A stretch of 64,000 bases of DNA from Paenibacillus sp. BK033 (GTDB lineage Bacteria; Bacillota; Bacilli; Paenibacillales; Paenibacillaceae), in NCBI RefSeq assembly GCF_004345425.1, contig NZ_SLVP01000010.1:124001-188000 (forward strand), in the 5' to 3' direction. The notes beneath the pieces were generated by a model. That model worked only from the letters and a program-made list of their open reading frames with translations. It was not told the DNA's origin and ran no database searches. Position numbers and translations under genes: made by a program. Positions 24,297 through 31,405 of the stretch are shown one piece after another. Within the stretch, counting starts at the first letter, position 1, and each line of letters begins with the position of its first letter.

Positions 24297-25201
24297 TAAG
24301 AGACGGTCTCCTCTGCTTTAGGCTTCTTGGTTCTAGGTTTGCGCGGCTTTACAACCGGTTTGTCCGCGGCGGCTTCAGGAGCTGCGGCCGCAGGTTTGCC
24401 GGCACCGGTATCGAGACCCACTCCGCCCGGAGGCAGCTTGGCCGCGTCAAGGCTCGCCTGCAGCGCGGCCATCAGATCAAGCACGTTGGTTTGCTCCTGC
24501 TGCGGAGCTACGCGTATTTCCTGGCCCGCCACTTTATTATGGATGGCCTGAAGCATGTTGGCCCGGTAATCATCGGTATATTTGGACGGTTCGAACGGAG
24601 TGGACAGCTGCTCGATCAGAAGCTTGGCCATCGTCAGTTCTTTATCGTTGATGGCAAACGATTCGGGAATTCCGGGAACATGGGAGATCGAGCGGATCTC
24701 ATCCGGATAATAAATCGTCTCCATTGCCAGACAGTTATCAATGACCCGAATAGCGGCTAAGCTGCTTTTCGAACGGATCGATACTTTGGCTACGCCGATC
24801 TTGCCGGTATCGGACATCGCCTGAAGCAATAAGCCGTAAGCATTGCTTCCGGCCTGATCCGGGGACAAATAATACGTCTTCTGGAAGTAGACGGGGTCGA
24901 TTTCCTCGAGCGCGACAAAATCAAGAATTTGAATCGTGTGAGACTTTTCCCCGGCCAGCTGCTCCAGCTCTTCCTTCTCGAACAGCACATAACGGCCTTT
25001 CTCGTACTCGTAGCCTTTAATGATATCGTCCCATTCCGCCTCTACGTCGCAATTCGGACAGCGCCGTACATAGGCGATCGGACTGCCGCAAGGCTTGTGG
25101 ATCATGCGAAGCGAAATATCCTTATCCTCCGTAGCGGTAAACATTTTCACTGGCACATGGACAAGCCCGAAGCTGATTGCGCCTTTCCACACCGTATGCA
25201 T
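24296..25201 (-). CDS. ku: Ku protein of non-homologous end joining
   Basis: Homodimeric DNA-end binding protein that recruits LigD. The 301-aa protein begins with MHTVWKGAISFGLVHVPVKM, the standard Ku start, followed by CGSPIAYVRRCPNCDVEAEW with a CxxC-type pair and the Ku core through residue about 260. The C-terminus is a basic, proline/alanine-rich tail (AAADKPVVKPRKPRTKKPKAEE), typical of DNA-binding extensions. The start at 25201 follows AGGAGGAG; an N-terminal extension from 25282 is unlikely. It heads the ku-ligase-polymerase operon and faces two probable forespore genes, consistent with spore DNA repair in Bacillus. Confidence 0.95.
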   Translation of the reverse strand: MHTVWKGAISFGLVHVPVKMFTATEDKDISLRMIHKPCGSPIAYVRRCPNCDVEAEWDDIIKGYEYEKGRYVLFEKEELEQLAGEKSHTIQILDFVALEEIDPVYFQKTYYLSPDQAGSNAYGLLLQAMSDTGKIGVAKVSIRSKSSLAAIRVIDNCLAMETIYYPDEIRSISHVPGIPESFAINDKELTMAKLLIEQLSTPFEPSKYTDDYRANMLQAIHNKVAGQEIRVAPQQEQTNVLDLMAALQASLDAAKLPPGGVGLDTGAGKPAAAAPEAAADKPVVKPRKPRTKKPKAEETVS

Positions 25202-25269
25202 CTGGTTACTCCTCCTAAAATGATTATTTATTTTTATGCCTTCATCTATTTCTTTATTGTTCCCGCAAT

Positions 25270-25299
25270 GCATGAGAATCAATCAAATCGGGCATATTT
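25270..25299 (+). promoter_or_regulatory. Candidate sigma-G/sigma-F (forespore) promoter
   Basis: GCATG (25270-25274), an 18-base spacer and CATATTT (25293-25299) resemble the forespore consensus GHATR-N18-CATNHTA with mismatches at the end of the -10 box. It is 45 bases upstream of the 63-aa ORF. Confidence 0.4.
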
Positions 25300-25343
25300 T
25301 GCTTGAACCAACAATGCTTGCCGCAGGGAGGAGTGAAGCGACT

Positions 25344-25535
25344 ATGATGGAATTCGACGACTTGGAAAACAAAGAAAAGGCGCCGGCTGACAAATGGGAC
25401 GAAGGCCGCGACAATTACTTTATGGATATTGACCGTATGGTGAATGAAGGCTTGGGCGGGGGCACCGTGTCCGAGCATAACGGGCTAATCGATGAATCGA
25501 CAACCGATTACATGGTTCCCGAAACGAAGGACTGA
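25344..25535 (+). CDS. 63-aa acidic protein of unknown function
   Basis: Start ATG 25344 has GGGAGGAG 9 bases upstream. The protein is strongly acidic with no membrane segment (MMEFDDLENKEKAPADKWDE, then DRMVNEGLGGGTVSEHNGLI). I do not recognise a family; it resembles short conserved Paenibacillus hypotheticals. Its position 36 bases before the SASP gene and behind a possible forespore promoter suggests expression late in sporulation, which is inference. Confidence 0.7.
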   Translation: MMEFDDLENKEKAPADKWDEGRDNYFMDIDRMVNEGLGGGTVSEHNGLIDESTTDYMVPETKD

Positions 25536-25571
25536 CCTGCAAAGGCAAGTGCGAAGGAGGCCGCGAAGCCA

Positions 25572-25745
25572 ATGGACGTTAACCGTGCCAAACAAATTTA
25601 TCAATCAGAGGAATCGATCAAGGTCCATCTTGATGACGGGAATTCCGTATGGATTGAACATGTAGACGAAGCAAGCGGTACAGCGACCGTACAGGTCGGA
25701 GGACATTCCAAGACGGTACCCGTAGACCGTCTGCAAGAAGGTTAA
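25572..25745 (+). CDS. sspH: H-type small acid-soluble spore protein
   Basis: The 57-aa protein matches the SspH family over its whole length: an N-terminal MDVNRAKQIYQSEESIKVHL, a central VWIEHVDEASGTATV and a C-terminal KTVPVDRLQEG. H-type SASPs are made in the forespore under sigma-G. An AAGGAGG site precedes the start. It is co-directional with the 63-aa ORF and ends in a strong terminator. Confidence 0.9.
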   Translation: MDVNRAKQIYQSEESIKVHLDDGNSVWIEHVDEASGTATVQVGGHSKTVPVDRLQEG

Positions 25746-25761
25746 TGGCTTGAAATGAAGG

Positions 25762-25797
25762 AAGCCGTCTGGGTCTCGGGACCCGGACGGCTTTTTT
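25762..25797 (+). terminator. Terminator of sspH
   Basis: AAGCCGTCTGGGT pairs with ACCCGGACGGCTT, followed by T6. Confidence 0.9.
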
Positions 25798-25939
25798 ATT
25801 TTGCCGGAAGCATAACCTTTTTGGCGGGGATGCCATTTTATATTTGTAAAAAAATTGAAACCTTTGCCCCTTTCCCATCGTCTATACTAAGGTGTATTTT
25901 TGGAAGTGATTTCTATTTTAGTGAAGGTGAGGAAAAGGG

Positions 25940-28252
25940 ATGAGGAAATCGATGAAGGGCAAGCTGCTTGCCACGGTCCTGGCGCTCAGCTTGCTTCCGG
26001 TTGGAAGCCTTGCTTATGCGGCGGATTCAGGGACAATGACAGTTGTTGCCTCCACTGGCACGGGAGCAAGTACAGCCCCGGGCGGCATTCTGGACGAAAG
26101 CCTGGCGAAAATTTCAAAGGATGAGGCCGTTGAACGCTTCAGGAAGCTGTTCCCTGAGCTGAAGGATGCCGAGGTGACAAGCATAGACCTTGGTAATCCG
26201 AATCAATACCCGCCAAGCAACGAAATGGTCTGGACCATTCAGTGGAACGTAACCGTCGAGAACGGAAGTTATGGCTTTGATTCCAGAATCGATGCGATTA
26301 CCGGAGACATCATTAACTATTATAATTCGCTCCCTAGGGAAGAAGCTTATTATCCGGCTAAAGTATCGAGGTCAGAAGCCGAGAAAATCGCCAAGGCGTT
26401 CATTTTGGTTGCTTCCCCTTCCATGAAGTCGACGGACAAGCTTCAGCTTAAGCCCGTAGAGAGCGATTATCCGCAAGCTTTGTTTGGCCCGGTTCAATAC
26501 AGCTTCAGTTATCAGGCACAAGTGAACGGCATTCCGACAACCAGCAATCAAATTCAGGTGGTTGTTGACGGTAACGGGAATATTATTAATTATTACGGTT
26601 TTAGCACGGGTAAAGATTACCCGTCTCCGGATACAAACCTGACCGCGGAACAAGCCGCCGACAAAATGAAAAAAGAATTGAAACTGCAGCTGGCCTACGT
26701 TCCGGGCGCCGATTATTACGTGAACCAAACGAATACATCGGCTTACCGCCTTGGCTATGTTGCGGTAGGGGGGATCGGCCTGATTGATGCCAAATCGGGC
26801 AAGTTCCTTGATGATCAAGGACAGGCTATCGATTCCTTTCCGGCAACCGGCTACTCCTCTATTTCCTCTTCGGCAGCTGCTTTCAAGCCTCATACGGGAG
26901 GGGAACTGACGAAGGAGGAAGCGATTGCGGTTGTAACCTCGGTTGTCGGCAAGGACGCCTTTGAAGGAACCCAGCAGGCTTCCTCCAGCACGGACCGCGA
27001 CGGCCGCAAGACTTGGTCGATCTATAACGGCAGCCCGTTTGGCGGTATTCAAACCCATGCTACAGTGGATGCAAAAACGGGCCAATTAATCGATTACTCT
27101 ACTTTTTCATATCCGACCGGTGATTCCTCCGCCGCCGATGAAACGGCAGGAAAGCCATCGATTACGGAAGCGCAAGCGAAAGTTAAAGCCCAGGATCTCA
27201 TGACTTCGTTATATCCGAATGCCTCCGGCAGCCTGAAGCTGGTCGAACGCTCTGGAACGGGCTCCTATAGTCCGGATACGGCCTTTATTTACAGCTTCCA
27301 GCAGTTCTACAAAGACAAGCCGATTCAGCCGGCAGCTGTTCAGATTAATCTGGACGGACAAGGAAATCTGACGAACTATTATAATATGACTTTACCGGAG
27401 GATAAGCTTGGGAAGCTGGATTCCTTGACCGCGAAAATCACGGAGGAACAGGCCCTTAAGCTATACCGTGACTCTATTCATGCCGAACTGCAGTACACCA
27501 CGGTCGGAGGCAGCTACGTGGATGGCAAGCTCCAGGAGCAGCAAGTGAAGCTTGTGTACATGCCCAAATTAACGAATGACAATAACTGGGGCTTCCTTGT
27601 AAATGCGGTTACCGGCAAGCTGGAGCAGCAATATATTTTCCCTGGCACAACGGTGCAGAAGGGTGAAATTCCGGCGGATGCCAAGAAGCATTGGGCGTCC
27701 AAATCGCTGCAGGTCATGTTCGACTACGGCATTATCAAGCCGGAAGCGGACGGACTTATTCACCCGGACCAAACCGTTAACAACGGAGACTGGGTGAACA
27801 TGCTGCTGGACGGCTTTACGGGGGGACAAAGCTATACGACTCCGCAGAAGCAGCGGTTTGCCGACATTCCTGTCGACAGCCCGTACGCTTCGGCGGTAGA
27901 ATACCTGGTGCAGAGAGGCTTCCTTAAAGCATCTCCAACGCAAAAGCTTAACCCCGAGCAGGCTTTGACGCGCGGCGACTTGGCGGTATGGCTGACCAAA
28001 CTGCTGAAATACGACAAGCTGTCCGAGTTCATGTCCGGAGATGCCGATGTGACCAAGCTGAAGGATGCTGCCCTCATCAAAAACAAAGGCGCCGTAACGG
28101 TTGCCATGAAGCTGGGACTGTTAACGGCCGAGAACGGGAAGTTTAACCCGAACGCTCCGGTTACGAAAGCGCAAATCAGTATCGTTCTGCTTAGACTTGC
28201 GACCTTGCAGGACAAAGTGGATTCGCCGATTATGAACAGCAATTATTATTGA
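25940..28252 (+). CDS. Secreted YcdB/YcdC-repeat protein with C-terminal SLH-like domains
   Basis: A 770-aa exported protein. The signal peptide spans about residues 1-28 (MKGKLLATVLALSLLPVGSLAYA). Four YcdB/YcdC- or PepSY-like modules follow, each opening with a 'xSxxEAxxxA' helix (ISKDEAVERFRKLFP, VSRSEAEKIAKAFI, LTAEQAADKMKKEL, LTKEEAIAVVTSVVG) and ending in a strand with GNIINYYG or a related turn. Residues about 575-770 hold SLH-like segments (WASKSLQVMFDYGIIKPEADGLIHPDQTVNNGDWVNML; FADIPVDSPYASAVEYLVQRGFL; TRGDLAVWLTKLL), which would bind secondary wall polymer. A role in controlling cell-envelope proteases is only inferred from PepSY-type proteins. Start ATG 25940 has GGTGAGGAAAAGG. 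Confidence 0.85.
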   Translation: MRKSMKGKLLATVLALSLLPVGSLAYAADSGTMTVVASTGTGASTAPGGILDESLAKISKDEAVERFRKLFPELKDAEVTSIDLGNPNQYPPSNEMVWTIQWNVTVENGSYGFDSRIDAITGDIINYYNSLPREEAYYPAKVSRSEAEKIAKAFILVASPSMKSTDKLQLKPVESDYPQALFGPVQYSFSYQAQVNGIPTTSNQIQVVVDGNGNIINYYGFSTGKDYPSPDTNLTAEQAADKMKKELKLQLAYVPGADYYVNQTNTSAYRLGYVAVGGIGLIDAKSGKFLDDQGQAIDSFPATGYSSISSSAAAFKPHTGGELTKEEAIAVVTSVVGKDAFEGTQQASSSTDRDGRKTWSIYNGSPFGGIQTHATVDAKTGQLIDYSTFSYPTGDSSAADETAGKPSITEAQAKVKAQDLMTSLYPNASGSLKLVERSGTGSYSPDTAFIYSFQQFYKDKPIQPAAVQINLDGQGNLTNYYNMTLPEDKLGKLDSLTAKITEEQALKLYRDSIHAELQYTTVGGSYVDGKLQEQQVKLVYMPKLTNDNNWGFLVNAVTGKLEQQYIFPGTTVQKGEIPADAKKHWASKSLQVMFDYGIIKPEADGLIHPDQTVNNGDWVNMLLDGFTGGQSYTTPQKQRFADIPVDSPYASAVEYLVQRGFLKASPTQKLNPEQALTRGDLAVWLTKLLKYDKLSEFMSGDADVTKLKDAALIKNKGAVTVAMKLGLLTAENGKFNPNAPVTKAQISIVLLRLATLQDKVDSPIMNSNYY

Positions 28253-28268
28253 TAGCCTTTTAAATGCA

Positions 28269-28344
28269 ACAAAAAAGCTGCCGGGAGACCGCAATGTCAT
28301 TAACGCCTTAACGAAATGACATTGCGGGAAACCGTCAGCTTTTT
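28269..28344. terminator. Bidirectional terminator, long double-stem
   Basis: AAAAAAGCTG pairs with CAGCTTTTTT, and inner CCGCAATGTCATT pairs with AATGACATTGCGG. It separates the SLH protein from the convergent 103-aa gene. Confidence 0.85.
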
Positions 28345-28355
28345 TATTCTTATCT

Positions 28356-28667
28356 TTATCCCCCGAAAGCATCGCGGAATGCCCAGCGGAGCTTGGCGAC
28401 ATCAACCTCCCACAGCTCGGCGATGTCGCCGGCAACGTTCTCGTCCCACCAGTCGGACAGAACCTTGCGGTTTTTTTCATTCTCTGCAATAAAGATCAGA
28501 TTCATGATGACCTTTTTGTAATACAAGTCCTCGGCCTGCTCCATCTTCTCTTTGGGTACCCATACCTTCAACCGTTTGACGGTTCGATACAGTTCATTGC
28601 TGCAGGCTCGGCGGATTTTTCTTGCGGACGGCAGGCCGGACGTATGCTTCTGGGTAGCGGACTTCAT
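28356..28667 (-). CDS. 103-aa conserved protein of unknown function
   Basis: A basic N-terminal half (PSARKIRRACSNELYRTVKRLKVWVPKEKMEQAEDLYY) and a tryptophan-rich C-terminal half (VLSDWWDENVAGDIAELWEVDVAKLRWAFRDAFGG). No signal peptide, membrane segment or catalytic motif is visible. It looks like a compact helical protein; similar short proteins occur in Paenibacillus under uninformative names. I cannot assign a function. The start at 28667 follows GAGAGGAG on the minus strand. Confidence 0.75.
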   Translation of the reverse strand: MKSATQKHTSGLPSARKIRRACSNELYRTVKRLKVWVPKEKMEQAEDLYYKKVIMNLIFIAENEKNRKVLSDWWDENVAGDIAELWEVDVAKLRWAFRDAFGG

Positions 28668-28747
28668 CGTGAACCGACTCCTCTCTAACTCATAAATATG
28701 CGCCCGAGTTTGAGACGGTCACTTCGTAAGCCGCGTATTACTGGTTG

Positions 28748-29194
28748 TTAATGGACCTCGATGTAGCCAACCATCGGTCCGCCATTGTTCATATCGGTAT
28801 GAACCTGGCATATAATGGGGTAGGTGCCGGCTTGTTCGGGAGTAAATCGGACAACCGTGGTTTGTCCTTTTTTCACCTCGCCTTTAATGCCGAGACCTTC
28901 AATGACAAAAGGATGGCTGCTGCCGTTTACGCCGCTGATGCGAAGCTCGACGGGCTCGCCCTTGCGGAGGCTGACGGTGCCCGGATCCCAGCGGTATACC
29001 TCCAGCTTTTTGCCGTCTTCGGTCGTTGTGCTGAATTCGCCCGTTACGAGCTGGATGGTCTGTACCTTTGCCATCTGGCTGCTTGCCGTGCGCGTACGGT
29101 CCCAGCTTAAATAGACGGCTGCCAGGAGGAGGATAAGCAGGGCAAACGCAAATAGCTGTAGATGTTTTTTATTAATAATAAATACACGCGACAC
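28748..29194 (-). CDS. Membrane-anchored cupredoxin-domain protein
   Basis: One N-terminal membrane helix (about residues 11-30) is followed by a cupredoxin fold. Candidate copper ligands are the His in SSHPFVIEG and the C-terminal cluster CQVHTDMNNGGPM supplying Cys, His and Met, as in type-1 copper or EfeO/nitrosocyanin-like domains. It would be anchored outside the membrane. Possible roles are copper handling or electron transfer; no redox partner is adjacent. A GGAGGAAT site precedes the start at 29194. Monocistronic. Confidence 0.85.
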   Translation of the reverse strand: MSRVFIINKKHLQLFAFALLILLLAAVYLSWDRTRTASSQMAKVQTIQLVTGEFSTTTEDGKKLEVYRWDPGTVSLRKGEPVELRISGVNGSSHPFVIEGLGIKGEVKKGQTTVVRFTPEQAGTYPIICQVHTDMNNGGPMVGYIEVH

Positions 29195-29385
29195 AGGGAT
29201 TCCTCCTTGTTACTCTTTTAATGAGAACGGACTCGAAGTTATGCTAGTGTATGCGGCGGCTTGTCCCGGCATGACACCTTTCGTCGCATGGACAAGCCCG
29301 ACTATAGCCGGGTGGATGCCTATCCGCTTCGTATGGTAGAATACAGTCAATTGCTATTATTTAGGATCGGGGAAGGCGGGATGGA

Positions 29386-29994
29386 ATGGATTTGATAAAG
29401 GATATTTTGCACGAAATTCTAGTATGGATTGAAAGTCTTGGTTACTTCGGGATACTAATTGGATTGCTCATAGAGGTGATTCCAAGTGAAATAGTATTGG
29501 GTTTCGGCGGATACTTAGTGTCGGAAGGGAAAATATCATACCTGGGCGCTATTATTTTCGGCGTGCTTGGCGCCGTTGGACAGAACTGGATATTATACGC
29601 GATTGGAAGATTCGGCGGCCGTCCTCTGGTCGAGAAATACGGCAAATATATTAAAATCAAAATGAAGCATGTCGATATCGCGGAAGGCTGGTTCAAGAAA
29701 TACGGAGCGGGTATCGTCTTTACCGCCCGTTTTATCCCGGTTATGCGCCAGGTTATCTCGATTCCGGCAGGGATGGCCAAGATGAACTTCACCTTGTTCA
29801 CGCTCCTGACGGCGCTTGCTTCCATCCCTTGGACGATATTATTTGTTCATTTGGGCAAAACATTAGGTGAGAATTGGGAAGACGTCGATCAGAAGGCTGC
29901 CCAGTACGTACAGCCGGCTATTCTGATTGCCATAGCATTGCTGATTGTTTATGTGGTGTACAAGTTTATCCGTTCGAGAGGCAAGTCCGTATAA
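29386..29994 (+). CDS. DedA-family membrane protein
   Basis: A 202-aa protein with four to five predicted helices and the DedA/SNARE-associated signatures GLLIEVIPSEIVLGFGGYL, GAVGQNWILYAIGRFGGRPLVEKYGKY, and FTARFIPVMRQVISIPAGMAKM with the conserved Arg-x3-Pro-x2-Arg. DedA proteins are half-type flippases linked to undecaprenyl-phosphate or phospholipid recycling. It is followed 28 bases later by the thioredoxin-like gene and probably shares its transcript. Confidence 0.92.
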   Translation: MDLIKDILHEILVWIESLGYFGILIGLLIEVIPSEIVLGFGGYLVSEGKISYLGAIIFGVLGAVGQNWILYAIGRFGGRPLVEKYGKYIKIKMKHVDIAEGWFKKYGAGIVFTARFIPVMRQVISIPAGMAKMNFTLFTLLTALASIPWTILFVHLGKTLGENWEDVDQKAAQYVQPAILIAIALLIVYVVYKFIRSRGKSV

Positions 29995-30022
29995 TAAACC
30001 GATAACAGAAAGAGGGATGAAC

Positions 30023-30592
30023 ATGAGCAGAAGCGTAGCCGAAAAATTAAACAAAGGGATTAGCCCCCAGCAGTTTGTTGAAGGAATGACCAAGAACAAG
30101 GAAGCCTTCCAGGGCTGGTACGACAAATTTGAATGGGCAAACGACAGCGACCGCGAATTTTTCGAATCGCTGAAAAGCCGCAATGACCTGCGCGTCTTTA
30201 TTCTGATGGCGGATTGGTGCGGCGACGTTGTCCGCAATATTCCGGTTGTATTCCGTGCGCTGGAGACGGGGGAAGTTCCGGTTGAGGTTCTTATCATGGA
30301 AGAAAATCTCGATACGATGGATCAATTCCTGACGATGGGAGGCCGCTCCGTTCCGGTTGTTATCGTAACCGACGCGGAAGGCAAGGTGATCCATGGCACA
30401 TGGGGGCCAAGACCAACCTACGTCCAGGAGCCCATGGTGTCTTTCAAGAAAGAGAATCCGGACCGCGAAGCAGCGGACTACCAGGATAAGCTTGCGGAGA
30501 CCCGCAAGGAAATTATGCGCCGTTACGGGGAAGGCACCGGTTACCACGCTTTGGTTGTACAGGAACTTAGAGCGTTAATAGAATCGATTTAA
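30023..30592 (+). CDS. Thioredoxin-fold protein with a one-cysteine WCGDV active site
   Basis: A 189-aa cytoplasmic protein with a thioredoxin-like core. The active-site loop reads ADWCGDVVRN, so only the first Cys of the usual CxxC is present, as in the Thioredoxin_9-type WCGD family. The cis-Pro is in GRSVPVVIV. It therefore cannot do classical dithiol exchange by itself and may act as a monothiol reductase or a peroxiredoxin-like protein. Start ATG 30023 is preferred over ATG 30017 because AGAGGG abuts the latter. It lies between DedA and an MBL hydrolase with short gaps. Confidence 0.8.
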   Translation: MSRSVAEKLNKGISPQQFVEGMTKNKEAFQGWYDKFEWANDSDREFFESLKSRNDLRVFILMADWCGDVVRNIPVVFRALETGEVPVEVLIMEENLDTMDQFLTMGGRSVPVVIVTDAEGKVIHGTWGPRPTYVQEPMVSFKKENPDREAADYQDKLAETRKEIMRRYGEGTGYHALVVQELRALIESI

Positions 30593-30609
30593 ACCGATCG
30601 GATTGGAGT

Positions 30610-31254
30610 ATGGCGAACATGCGCATTGAAACGTTTACGCTAGGCCCGCTGCAAACCAATGCTTATTTATTGACGGAAAAAGATGAGCAGAGCGGCGAAG
30701 AGCGCGGAATTATTATCGATCCGGGAATGGGGCCGAAGCGCCTGCTGGACCGGATCGCCGGAGTTAAAATCGAAGCGATTCTGCTTACTCACGCCCACTT
30801 CGATCACATGGGCGGCGTAGAGGAAGTAAGAACCGCTGCGGGTTGTCCGGTATACCTCCATGATCTAGAGGCGGATTGGCTGACGGATGCCCGCCAGAAC
30901 GGCTCGATGCGGTGGTCGGACGTAACGCCGCCGCTGACGACAGGTCCAGCCGAATACGCGCTGGATGAAGGGCAGACGCTGGAATTTATCGGCCATACGT
31001 TTAAAGTCCTGCATACGCCGGGTCATTCTCCGGGCAGCGTCAGCTTCCTCTGCGGAAATGATATCTTCTCGGGGGATGTTCTGTTCCGGCAATCTGTCGG
31101 CCGGACTGACCTGCCGGGCGGACGGGAACGGGATTTGTTCGATTCGATTCAATTGAAGCTGTACAAGCTTCCGCCTGAAGTTAAGGTTTACCCGGGGCAT
31201 GGGCCCAAAACGACGATTGGCTATGAAATGGCCAATAACCCTTACGTGAGATAG
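30610..31254 (+). CDS. MBL-fold hydrolase, glyoxalase II-like
   Basis: A 214-aa metallo-beta-lactamase-fold enzyme. Zinc ligands are THAHFDHMGG (HxHxDH), the His in TPGHSPGSVSF, GDVLF with the bridging Asp and the C-terminal PGHGPKTTIG. This is the YqgX/GloB-like short class; substrates can be thioesters or small lactones. It follows the thioredoxin-like gene by 17 bases. Confidence 0.9.
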   Translation: MANMRIETFTLGPLQTNAYLLTEKDEQSGEERGIIIDPGMGPKRLLDRIAGVKIEAILLTHAHFDHMGGVEEVRTAAGCPVYLHDLEADWLTDARQNGSMRWSDVTPPLTTGPAEYALDEGQTLEFIGHTFKVLHTPGHSPGSVSFLCGNDIFSGDVLFRQSVGRTDLPGGRERDLFDSIQLKLYKLPPEVKVYPGHGPKTTIGYEMANNPYVR

Positions 31255-31265
31255 CTTTTCAAGCG

Positions 31266-31295
31266 AACCGCCGGCTGATTTCTGCCGGCGGTTTT
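31266..31295 (+). terminator. Terminator of the DedA-thioredoxin-MBL operon
   Basis: AACCGCCGGC pairs with GCCGGCGGTT around an 8-base loop, followed by TTTT. Confidence 0.85.
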
Positions 31296-31405
31296 GCTGC
31301 TTTTCCGGTTTCGTTTCCGGAAATATGGAAAAGCGGATTCAAATCTGAGACAATATAGTTATGGCCTTTTTGTAAATGATAAGTTTGAAGGGACGGTGCG
31401 GTTGT

